Shown here: in pieces, positions 1-6,204 of the stretch | Numbering within the stretch: the first letter of the stretch is position 1 | Layout: the number at the start of each line of letters is the position of its first letter | Source of the DNA: Clostridia bacterium | GTDB taxonomy: Bacteria > Bacillota > Clostridia > Christensenellales > UBA1242 | Assembly (NCBI GenBank): GCA_017537405.1 | Contig: JAFYKU010000067.1 | Location: 1-10,111, forward strand | Direction: 5' to 3' | Length of the DNA stretch: 10,111 nt | Notes under the pieces: generated by a model | What the model was told of the DNA's origin: nothing | Databases searched by the model: none | Seen by the model: only the letters and a program-made list of their open reading frames with translations | Program-made: the position numbers and the translations under genes

Positions 1-1614
1 ACCTTTCGCACTGTTAATTGTTGAGATGACCACATGATCAGTAACATTTGGATCTTCACCTCCTGCCAGAGTCACGCTCTGCAAATAACTACTTAAATCA
101 GCATTTGGGTTAACTGACGCATATTCACGGATTGATCCGCACAATTGGTAAATGTTTTCCAAACGACTTTCGCTGTCATCTTTTTCATTTTCGTAATGTG
201 TTTGCAAACCGGTTACATCGACTAAATCATCAGCTAAAGCAATCAAACCTTGCTTTAATAAACCTTGCAATTTGCGGATAATATTACTGAAAATTTGAAC
301 AGCCTTTATTGTTTTTGTTGGAATTCCTGTATCATAAATTTCAATTTGATCTACCACTTGATACGCAGTTAAATTATGTTCGCGTGCATATGCTTTAATT
401 TTTGCATGGCAAGCTTCACCGATGCCGCGTTTAGGGAAATTAATAACATTAAATAAAGCCACTTCATCATTTGGATTAACCAAAAGACGCAAATAATCTA
501 AAACAATTTTAACTTCGGCGCGTTCGTAGAATTTAAAACCACCCCAAACTACATAAGGAATATTATACAGACGCAACGCTTCTTCAAAGCGGCGCGATAA
601 GGCATTAATACGCATCAAAATTGCACAATCCGACCAAGCCCCCCCATTGCGTCTTCGCTCCAAAATATGACTTATAATACCCTGTGCTTCTTGTTTATCA
701 TCGTAGTAGTCTTCATAATTTATTAAACCATCGCTAATATTACTAAATAATTTTTTATCGATACGATTATTATTTTTAGACACTAAATCACTTGCTAACT
801 TCACTATATTCCCCGAGCTACGAAAATTTTCTTCCAAACGATAAATTCGAGCTTCAGGGAAATCAGCACGAAAACGATTTATATTTTCAACACTAGCACC
901 GCGCCAAGAATAAATACATTGATCTTCATCACCAACAACCATTATATTGCGGTGTTTTTGAGCTAAAATAGAAACAATTTCATATTGTATTTCATTAGTA
1001 TCTTGAAACTCATCGACCAAAATATATTGAAAATAAGCTTTTAGCTTATCACAGATTTCTGTATTGTTTTTTAACAATTCCAAAGTTTCTAACAACAAAT
1101 CATCAAAATCATATGCGTTATTCTTGCGCAATTGCTCACGGTAAGCATTAAAAATTTTTACCAAAGGATCATGAAAAGAAGTAAATTCAACAATGCCTTT
1201 ATTTTTCCAATTTGAGAGACCGCTTACTGCAGCTTTATATAATTCACCATCGACTTCGTGGTATAGTTCTTTAATAATTTCTTTAAGGACTTTGTTGGTA
1301 TCGGCAGTTGCATAGATCGAAAAATTGGGTTTACCACTATGCTTACGCAACAAGCGCACACAAAAACTATGGAAAGTTCCGATAAATGTATTAAACGGAC
1401 GCCCTAACATTTTTTCAACACGCTCGCGCATTTCATTACCGGCTTTGTTCGTAAAAGTTAAAGCAATGATTGATTTTTCTGGAATCCCGCTTTGCAGTAA
1501 ATGCAATAAACGACTGGTTAAAACACGAGTTTTCCCAGACCCAGCACCTGCAGTTACTAACATTGCACCTAAAGGAGCATTAACTATTTCAGATTGGGTT
1601 GTCGTTAAAGCCAT
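1..1614 (-). CDS. pcrA: UvrD/PcrA-type superfamily 1 DNA helicase, C-terminal part outside window
   Basis: This is an ATP-driven 3'-5' DNA helicase of the UvrD/Rep/PcrA family, expected to act in the cytoplasm in nucleotide excision repair and clearing of stalled replication or transcription complexes. The first 538 codons are present; the reading frame is still open at base 1. Visible motifs in order: a glutamine near the start (Q7), Walker A AGAGSGKT (residues 22-29), motif Ia ALTFTNKAGNEM, motif II VDEFQDTNE, motif III GDEDQCIYSWRGA, motif IV LEENFRSS, and the beginning of motif V (ISTINSAKG, 530-538). Motif V usually reads T-[IL]-H-x-[AS]-K-G; here the His is Asn. The start ATG at 1614 suits the family, whose N-terminus lies just before Walker A. 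There is no Shine-Dalgarno site; a -10 box ends six bases upstream. PcrA is favoured over UvrD or Rep because of the low-GC Gram-positive context, so the symbol is less certain than the family. Confidence 0.93.
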   Translation of the reverse strand, partial: MALTTTQSEIVNAPLGAMLVTAGAGSGKTRVLTSRLLHLLQSGIPEKSIIALTFTNKAGNEMRERVEKMLGRPFNTFIGTFHSFCVRLLRKHSGKPNFSIYATADTNKVLKEIIKELYHEVDGELYKAAVSGLSNWKNKGIVEFTSFHDPLVKIFNAYREQLRKNNAYDFDDLLLETLELLKNNTEICDKLKAYFQYILVDEFQDTNEIQYEIVSILAQKHRNIMVVGDEDQCIYSWRGASVENINRFRADFPEARIYRLEENFRSSGNIVKLASDLVSKNNNRIDKKLFSNISDGLINYEDYYDDKQEAQGIISHILERRRNGGAWSDCAILMRINALSRRFEEALRLYNIPYVVWGGFKFYERAEVKIVLDYLRLLVNPNDEVALFNVINFPKRGIGEACHAKIKAYAREHNLTAYQVVDQIEIYDTGIPTKTIKAVQIFSNIIRKLQGLLKQGLIALADDLVDVTGLQTHYENEKDDSESRLENIYQLCGSIREYASVNPNADLSSYLQSVTLAGGEDPNVTDHVVISTINSAKG

Positions 1615-1620
1615 AATTTT

Positions 1621-1648
1621 ATTATACTACATTGACATGGTTTGACAA
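1621..1648 (-). promoter_or_regulatory. Promoter for the helicase gene, predicted leaderless
   Basis: On the minus strand TTGTCA (1648-1643) is followed by a 16-base spacer and a perfect TATAAT (1626-1621). Exactly six bases then separate the -10 box from the ATG at 1614, so transcription should begin at or within a base or two of the start codon. The promoter lies across the 3' end of the upstream 136-residue gene. No Shine-Dalgarno sequence is present. Confidence 0.6.
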
Positions 1649-2037
1649 TTAAACTGTTGCTCTTTTTCATAGCGCTCACGATATTCTTGCAATTTACTAC
1701 TTAAACCAAAAATATAACGCTGACGCGCACCATCATCCATGGTTTTCATTAATTCACGATCCATTAAAGATGCTAACGCAGTTTCTCCATTACCAGCCAT
1801 AAAAATTGACTTGATGCGATTATATTCGATTTCTTCGGCTGGATTGATAACGGCAGCTAATTGCTGTTTTGTATGGTCTACTAAAAATTTTTTAGCCGCA
1901 CCCGTATCAGCTCCTTGACTTTTCAAAATAGTTAATGTTGTTTTACGGCGCAACTTTTCTTCTTGCCAAAAACCTGAAGATAATCTTTTAATGGCCATAC
2001 GGGCCATTATTTTTAATTCTGAACCTTTTGAACTCAT
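1627..2037 (-). CDS. Uncharacterised 136-residue protein upstream of the helicase gene
   Basis: I do not recognise a named family. The protein is soluble-looking, with no signal peptide or membrane segment, and probably all-helical. A basic N-terminal third (residues 1-40, with the stretch AIKRLSSGFWQEEKLRRK) is followed by a mixed middle. The C-terminal segment (about 104-128) is rich in Arg, Glu, Tyr and Gln, ending in LQEYRERYEKEQQ, and could form an amphipathic helix or short coiled coil. It is transcribed with, and just before, the helicase gene. Its stop codon overlaps the edge of the helicase promoter, so the two may be partly co-transcribed. The ATG at 2037 is preceded by GGGGGAAAA, a G-run only four bases from the start rather than a standard Shine-Dalgarno site. 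A separate promoter lies about 50 bases upstream. Coding potential is supported by an uninterrupted frame that fills the gap between regulated boundaries; function is unknown. Confidence 0.75.
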   Translation of the reverse strand: MSSKGSELKIMARMAIKRLSSGFWQEEKLRRKTTLTILKSQGADTGAAKKFLVDHTKQQLAAVINPAEEIEYNRIKSIFMAGNGETALASLMDRELMKTMDDGARQRYIFGLSSKLQEYRERYEKEQQFNCQTMSM

Positions 2038-2086
2038 TTTTCCCCCAATAAAAAAAAATGCTTTGGTTTTTCGTAGCTATATATTA

Positions 2087-2115
2087 ATCATAAAAAAAGT
2101 GTATTTATTTGTCTA
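2087..2115 (-). promoter_or_regulatory. Promoter for the 136-residue gene
   Basis: TAGACA (2115-2110), a 17-base spacer and TATGAT (2092-2087) on the minus strand resemble a housekeeping promoter. The predicted start near 2080 leaves a leader of roughly 43 bases before the ATG at 2037. The leader is A/T-rich with a long T-run and ends in the G-run next to the start codon. The site lies just after the terminator of the preceding unit, where a new promoter is expected. Confidence 0.5.
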
Positions 2116-2151
2116 ATTAAATCGTTCAACAAATTTCGACAAATATTAGAC

Positions 2152-2183
2152 AACAAAAAGCGACATGAAGATTTCGATGTCGC
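2152..2183 (-). terminator. Rho-independent terminator after the small-peptide gene
   Basis: Read on the minus strand, GCGACAT (2183-2177) pairs perfectly with ATGTCGC (2166-2160) around a 10-base loop, and a U-rich tail (CTTTTTGTTG) follows immediately. The stem is G/C-rich against an A/T-rich background. It lies 26 bases after the stop codon of the 22-residue gene, closing the alaS/small-peptide unit and separating it from the next promoter at 2115. Confidence 0.8.
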
Positions 2184-2209
2184 GATTTGTTATGTGTGGC
2201 TTTTAGCGA

Positions 2210-2278
2210 TTATTCAGCCTTTGTTGAACTTGATTTTTTACAACGACCAGTTTTACAATTTTTAGCTGTTTTTGCCAT
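2210..2278 (-). CDS. Very small basic two-cysteine protein (22 residues)
   Basis: This 23-codon frame begins MAKTAKNCKTGRCKK and ends in a Ser/Thr/Lys/Glu tail. It is strongly basic, with seven Lys and one Arg in 22 residues. It has two Cys in a C-x4-C spacing, no hydrophobic stretch, and hence no membrane or secretion signal. Evidence that it is translated: an AAGGAGGTG sequence six to seven bases before the ATG is the best Shine-Dalgarno site in the window, a clean TAA ends the frame, and a terminator follows. It lies directly downstream of alaS on the same strand, about 75 bases away, so it may be co-transcribed with it. I do not recognise a family. It does not match the six-cysteine SCIFF peptide pattern. 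It could be a metal- or RNA-binding miniprotein, a modified-peptide precursor, or a leader peptide whose translation matters more than its product. The function is unknown. Confidence 0.65.
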   Translation of the reverse strand: MAKTAKNCKTGRCKKSSSTKAE

Positions 2279-2284
2279 TGTCCA

Positions 2285-2292
2285 CCTCCTTC
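2285..2292 (-). promoter_or_regulatory. Strong ribosome binding site for the small-peptide gene
   Basis: The minus strand reads GAAGGAGG here, continuing into TGGACA and then the ATG at 2278. This is essentially full complementarity to the 16S anti-Shine-Dalgarno end at good spacing. It is the main reason for calling the 22-codon frame a gene, because most other starts in the window have weak or no such site. Confidence 0.8.
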
Positions 2293-2326
2293 GTTCGAAT
2301 ATTTTTCTTTCGAACTAAAAATATTC
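2293..2326 (-). promoter_or_regulatory. Overlapping inverted repeats in the leader of the small-peptide gene
   Basis: Two inverted repeats share sequence. The outer pair is GAATATTTTT (2326-2317, minus strand) with AAAAATATTC (2306-2297), ten perfect pairs and a 10-base loop. The alternative pair is GTTCGAA (2315-2309) with TTCGAAC (2299-2293), seven pairs. They use overlapping bases, so only one can form at a time. The second ends exactly where the ribosome binding site begins. This geometry could modulate translation; it could also be a weak processing or termination structure after alaS. No known riboswitch class is recognised. Confidence 0.4.
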
Positions 2327-2352
2327 TGTGCAGGATAAAAATTTTTATACAA

Positions 2353-4119
2353 TTATTTTTTAATCACAGCTTTGATACGGCGAATGCCGGCACTACTACT
2401 TTCTTCTTTTTTAATTTTAAAACTAACTAAATCTGCTGTATTGTTAGCATGTGGACCACCGCAGATTTCCGTTGAAACATCACCGATACTATAAACTTTA
2501 ACGCGTTCACCATATTTATTTGCAAATGAACCTTCGGCGCCAATTTCACGAGCTTCAGTCAAAGACATTTCCTTATATGTTACTGGTATTTGTTTTTGAA
2601 TTGCATCATTTACAAAGTTTTCCAAAAATACAATTTCGTCCGCAGTTAATTTATGATCACAATTAAAGCCAAAACACAAACGCTCTGGTGTAATGTTACT
2701 TCCTTTTTGTACAACTCCTTTACCAAGTAATTTTTTCAAGCCTGCTAACAATAAATGCGTTGCGGTATGCAAATAAGCGGTTTCTTCACTGGTATCAGCT
2801 AATCCACCTTTGAATGTGCCTGCTGATGCAGTATGACTTAATTCGCTGTGTTTTGTTTTTGCTATCTCAAACTCTTCCATGTTAACAGTCAATCCATGTT
2901 CTGTTGCCAATTCTTGTGTTAATTCAATTGGAAAGCCATATGTTTCATACAAACGGAATGCAGTTTTACCAGACAATGTTTTATCTTTCAAGTACGGTAA
3001 TATTTTATTAAATTCACGGATACCTTGCTCAATCGTTTTAGAAAATTTATCTACTTCATCTAAATAATTCTTCGTAATATTTTCATCAATTTGGTAAATA
3101 CCTTGGAAAAATTCGCGATAGAATTGAATAATTTTCACATAAACATCACGCGAACATTCTAATTGATTTGCCATACGCACAGCTCGACGGATTAAACGGC
3201 GTAAAACATAACCTTGGCCTGTAGCTGACGGCAAAACACCATCGCTTAAAATCATGGTAGCAGCTCGTGTATGTTCAACTAAAACACGGAAAGCCTTCAA
3301 ATTTTCAGCATAAGATTTTTGACAATCGGCAGCAACAATTTGAATTGCTGGTGCAAAAATTTCGCTTTCATAAACCGTTTGATAACCGTTAACAAAACAA
3401 AGTAACCGCTCTAACCCCATACCAGTATCGACATTTCGTTGTTTAGCTGGGACTGCCTCGCCATCTTTTTGATGAATTACATATTGCATATAAACATCGT
3501 TGCCAATTTCCACATATTTTCCACAGTCACAGCTTGGATTACAACTAGGCGAACAGGCTGGTTTGCCGGTATCAAAGAACATTTCGCTATCAGGACCACA
3601 AGGACCAGTTCCTGTAGCAAGTTGCCACCAATTTTCACTTTTAGGCAAATAAAAAATGCGTTCTTCCGGAATACCTACTTGTTTCCAATATTCAACAACT
3701 TCAGTATCGCGTGGTGCTACTTCATCGCCAGCAAAAGCTGTTACAGCAATACGATTTTTATCTAAGCCTAAATATTTTGGATTTGTTAAAAAATCATAAG
3801 ACCAAGCAACTTTTTCTTTTTTAAAATAATCACCCAAAGACCAATTCCCCATCATTTCAAAGAAGGTCAAGTGGCTATTATCACCAACTTCATCAATATC
3901 GCCAGTGCGTACGCATTTTTGGATATCACACAAGCGTTTACCTGCAGGATGTTTTTCACCTAACAAAAAAGGCACCAACGGTTGCATGCCAGCGGTAGTA
4001 AACAAAACACTGCCATCGTTTTCTGGAACCAAAGACCATGAAGGAATAATTTGGTGTTCATGTGATTGATAGAAATCAAACCACATCTTTCGCAATTCTT
4101 GATATGTAATTTTACGCAT
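2353..4119 (-). CDS. alaS: Alanine--tRNA ligase, short form lacking the C-terminal C-Ala domain
   Basis: This enzyme activates alanine with ATP, charges tRNA-Ala, and edits Ser/Gly mischarging in the cytoplasm. The class II catalytic core spans roughly residues 1-245, with TTAGMQPLVPFLLG, the motif 2 region RTGDIDEVGDNSHLTFFEMM, and motif 3 GMGLERL (233-239). A helical tRNA-recognition part follows. The editing domain (about 445-588) keeps all four zinc ligands: HTATH (H451, H455) and CGGPH (C553, H557). The protein stops at 588 residues against about 870-880 in typical bacteria, so the oligomerisation/tRNA-elbow C-Ala domain is absent. The frame ends cleanly and a separate gene follows, so this looks like a natural short form, not a frameshift. 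A Cys-rich insertion (C189, C193, C197, C199) precedes VEIGND, where I would expect Trp at the Gly. The start ATG has no Shine-Dalgarno site and follows a -10 box closely. Confidence 0.96.
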   Translation of the reverse strand: MRKITYQELRKMWFDFYQSHEHQIIPSWSLVPENDGSVLFTTAGMQPLVPFLLGEKHPAGKRLCDIQKCVRTGDIDEVGDNSHLTFFEMMGNWSLGDYFKKEKVAWSYDFLTNPKYLGLDKNRIAVTAFAGDEVAPRDTEVVEYWKQVGIPEERIFYLPKSENWWQLATGTGPCGPDSEMFFDTGKPACSPSCNPSCDCGKYVEIGNDVYMQYVIHQKDGEAVPAKQRNVDTGMGLERLLCFVNGYQTVYESEIFAPAIQIVAADCQKSYAENLKAFRVLVEHTRAATMILSDGVLPSATGQGYVLRRLIRRAVRMANQLECSRDVYVKIIQFYREFFQGIYQIDENITKNYLDEVDKFSKTIEQGIREFNKILPYLKDKTLSGKTAFRLYETYGFPIELTQELATEHGLTVNMEEFEIAKTKHSELSHTASAGTFKGGLADTSEETAYLHTATHLLLAGLKKLLGKGVVQKGSNITPERLCFGFNCDHKLTADEIVFLENFVNDAIQKQIPVTYKEMSLTEAREIGAEGSFANKYGERVKVYSIGDVSTEICGGPHANNTADLVSFKIKKEESSSAGIRRIKAVIKK

Positions 4120-4127
4120 AATGCATT

Positions 4128-4156
4128 ATTATATCACAAATCGCCAATTGTGTCTT
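4128..4156 (-). promoter_or_regulatory. Promoter for alaS inside the end of the upstream gene, predicted leaderless
   Basis: On the minus strand AAGACA (4156-4151), a 17-base spacer and a perfect TATAAT (4133-4128) stand eight bases before the alaS ATG at 4119. The predicted transcription start is within about two bases of the ATG. There is no room for a Shine-Dalgarno site after it, and none is seen before it. The -35 box lies within the last codons of the NYN gene. Confidence 0.5.
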
Positions 4157-5222
4157 CATATTTATCGCTTTTTTTGCCTTCAATATAATCAGAAAGTCCA
4201 GTCTTGCTCAGTAATTCTTGAATAAAACTATTTTCCATATTTTGCTTTTCGTCAAATTCGCGTTCCATTGTTGCAGTATCTAAATCAAGTTCCTCTTTTG
4301 TTGGAACATCTAAATTTAATTTACGAGCAATATCTTCTACCAAAGACAATGATTCTTCAGATTCTATAACTTCTGGCTGTTCCTCCACCTCAACTGGTTT
4401 TGGTGCATTTGGAGTGGAACGCTCTAAAATTGTTCGGCGCGGTAATACAGGGGGCACTGCTCCTTCATCAAAAATTGATAATCGAGATTCATTAGTTGTT
4501 TCTTGTACTGTTTGTGGAATTGTTTCTGTTTCTTCTTTATTATTAACAGATATCGTTGAAACAGTCTTTTCAATGTTTTCAATCGGAGAAATTGTTGATG
4601 GATTATTACGGATTTTTCCATAACTTGATTGTCCTACCGCAAAGTCATACTGCGAATATAATTTAAAAGTTTGCGAAACAAACTTGTTCTTACAATCAAA
4701 TGCTTCGTGTTCAATAGTCGCAGTATTAACACCTAACGCAGTTATTTTTTCAAAAAGTTCAGCTAAATCACACGGATAACACCAAACAAAAAGCATATCA
4801 ATTTTTTGGCGATTGTTACCGGCACATTCGTAAGCATCAATTAACAAACGGGAATCAAGACAATTAATACCAGCTTGTTTAAATTTCATTTTACCGATAG
4901 TGGTCATGTTATATTCTGTTGCTATATCACGAATACCTGGTAGGGTTTCATCGCTGAAACCGTATAAGCGACATTGTTCAATTTGATACTTACCATTTAC
5001 ATAAAATAAAATTTCTAATAAATTTTCGCGAGTAATACCAACATTGTCAACATCAATAAACAGCGCAATGCGAGGCTTCGATGATGTTGATTTTCTAGTA
5101 GAACGCGCTTTTGGGGTTTTAGTTTCGCCAGACACAATTGAACCAGTCGTACTAGACTTAGCCGTTGTAGTTCTTTTACTGGTTGAAGTTTTTTTATAAC
5201 CTTCGTAAACTTTATTTTCCAT
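4134..5222 (-). CDS. NYN-domain (PIN-like, LabA/DUF88-related) protein with disordered tails
   Basis: NYN domains are PIN-fold metal-dependent nuclease-like modules, often acting on RNA. The domain covers about residues 50-190. It shows IALFIDVDN (first acidic pair, D57 and D59), CLDSRLLIDAY (D123, D129) and a third strand DMLFVWCYPCDLAELFEKI. In typical members that last site reads G-D-[SG]-D-F; here it is YPCDL, so one of the two Asp is lost and D152 remains. The first 45 residues are Ser/Thr/Lys/Arg-rich and probably disordered. The C-terminal half (from about 200) is acidic, with many Glu and Thr, and shows no recognisable domain. I chose ATG 5222 rather than the GTG at 5237 because the GTG overlaps the -10 box of the likely promoter; the longer form would add five residues. 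A GGGGG run lies three bases before the ATG. Nuclease activity is possible but not assured. Confidence 0.82.
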   Translation of the reverse strand: MENKVYEGYKKTSTSKRTTTAKSSTTGSIVSGETKTPKARSTRKSTSSKPRIALFIDVDNVGITRENLLEILFYVNGKYQIEQCRLYGFSDETLPGIRDIATEYNMTTIGKMKFKQAGINCLDSRLLIDAYECAGNNRQKIDMLFVWCYPCDLAELFEKITALGVNTATIEHEAFDCKNKFVSQTFKLYSQYDFAVGQSSYGKIRNNPSTISPIENIEKTVSTISVNNKEETETIPQTVQETTNESRLSIFDEGAVPPVLPRRTILERSTPNAPKPVEVEEQPEVIESEESLSLVEDIARKLNLDVPTKEELDLDTATMEREFDEKQNMENSFIQELLSKTGLSDYIEGKKSDKYEDTIGDL

Positions 5223-5235
5223 AGGCCCCCAAAAC

Positions 5236-5264
5236 ACTATAAAATAAATTTATATAATTGACAA
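5236..5264 (-). promoter_or_regulatory. Promoter for the NYN gene
   Basis: TTGTCA (5264-5259), a 17-base spacer and TATAGT (5241-5236) on the minus strand begin one base after the tsaD stop codon. The expected start near 5229 leaves a leader of about seven bases before ATG 5222. The -35 box is the centre of a 15-base palindrome, ATAATTG-A-CAATTAT (5254-5268), which could also bind a dimeric regulator. Confidence 0.5.
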
Positions 5265-6203
5265 TTATTTTATATTTAGTAACCCAGCAGCGGCAATCAT
5301 AGCGGCATTATCGCCACACAGTGACGGATTAGGTAAATATAAATTGACCCCTAAACTTTTACACATTTCACTAAACTGTTCACGCAAATATTGATTAGCC
5401 GAAACGCCACCACAAATTCCCAAAGTTTTTATTTCGGTTTTTTCTAAAAATTCTTTGGTTTTACTCAGTAATTGATTAATTGCACAATATTGAAAATTGG
5501 CACAAATTTCCGGCATATTAATGCTATTGCCTTTTTGTTTTTCACGGTTTATAAAGTTAAGAACTGCCGTCTTTAATCCAGAATAAGAAAAACAATCTTT
5601 GGGAAATTTATTTAAAATCGGTGTAAAAGGCAAAGACATATCAGCTGTTTGTGCTACTTTGGGACCACCTGGATACTGCAATCCTAAAACACGCGCAACT
5701 TTATCAAAAGCTTCGCCCACTGCATCATCCGCAGTTGTACACAACATTTTAGTTTCCCAATTGTTATTTACTTGATACAAAATTGTATGTCCGCCAGAAA
5801 CAAGCAAACATAAAAATGGCGTGTTAATTTCCGGATTTGATAAACGCAAGCTTGACATATGTCCATGCAAATGGTTAACCGGAATAAATGGAATATTTAA
5901 AGCATTCGCTAAACTTTTACCAAATACACGCCCAACCATAACAGCACCTGGCAAACCCGGTTCTGTTGTTGCTGCAACTTGGTCGATTTGTTCAATTGTA
6001 ATATTTGCTTTTTTTAATGCTTCATCTAAAACAGGTAAAATATTTTCGATGTGGTTACGCGCTGCTATTTCAGGGACAACACCACCAAAAGCTTTGTGAA
6101 TATCAATTTGCGAAATAATTACATTAGATAAAATATTGAACTTATCATCAATTACTGCAACACTGGTCTCATCGCACGAAGTTTCTATCCCCAAAGTCAA
6201 CAT
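5265..6203 (-). CDS. tsaD: tRNA N6-adenosine threonylcarbamoyltransferase TsaD (Kae1/Gcp family)
   Basis: TsaD transfers the threonylcarbamoyl group from TC-AMP to A37 of tRNAs that read ANN codons, making t6A. In bacteria it works with TsaB, TsaE and TsaC, none of which is in this window. The ASKHA fold is evident: GIETSCDET (5-13), the metal-binding HLHGH (H111, H115), VSGGHT (135-140), the AVGEAFDKVAR region (161-171), CGGVSANQYLR (264-274) and the metal Asp in LCGDNAAMIA (D298). At 312 residues it is slightly shorter than the usual 330-340, mainly at the C-terminus, but all key motifs are intact. The ATG is one base after the prfB stop and has an AGAGG Shine-Dalgarno site inside the end of prfB, so translation is probably coupled. 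The start is fixed by the conserved N-terminus. Confidence 0.97.
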   Translation of the reverse strand: MLTLGIETSCDETSVAVIDDKFNILSNVIISQIDIHKAFGGVVPEIAARNHIENILPVLDEALKKANITIEQIDQVAATTEPGLPGAVMVGRVFGKSLANALNIPFIPVNHLHGHMSSLRLSNPEINTPFLCLLVSGGHTILYQVNNNWETKMLCTTADDAVGEAFDKVARVLGLQYPGGPKVAQTADMSLPFTPILNKFPKDCFSYSGLKTAVLNFINREKQKGNSINMPEICANFQYCAINQLLSKTKEFLEKTEIKTLGICGGVSANQYLREQFSEMCKSLGVNLYLPNPSLCGDNAAMIAAAGLLNIK

Positions 6204-6204
6204 T

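Noticed and set aside
1325..1645. Plus-strand open frame of 106 codons
   Set aside because: It is antisense to the clear helicase motifs and has no Shine-Dalgarno site or recognisable domain; it is a shadow frame.
2210..2278. Small gene as a SCIFF-type ranthipeptide precursor
   Set aside because: Only two cysteines and 22 residues, and no radical SAM maturase gene nearby; the SCIFF pattern needs six cysteines in about 45 residues.
2333..2350. Terminator directly after alaS from the A/T palindrome ATAAAAATTTTTAT
   Set aside because: The stem would be purely A-U with no loop and no following U-run; it is unlikely to terminate, so readthrough into the small gene is more likely.
2353..4119. alaS as a truncated pseudogene
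   Set aside because: It ends at a domain boundary, all catalytic and editing motifs are intact, and downstream sequence carries no remnant of C-Ala in any frame.
5235..5237. GTG start for the NYN gene
   Set aside because: The GTG overlaps the -10 box of the likely promoter and has no ribosome binding site; the ATG at 5222 is better placed.
5821..6099. Plus-strand open frame of 92 codons opposite tsaD
   Set aside because: It overlaps the conserved HLHGH region of tsaD in antisense; no start signal or family match.
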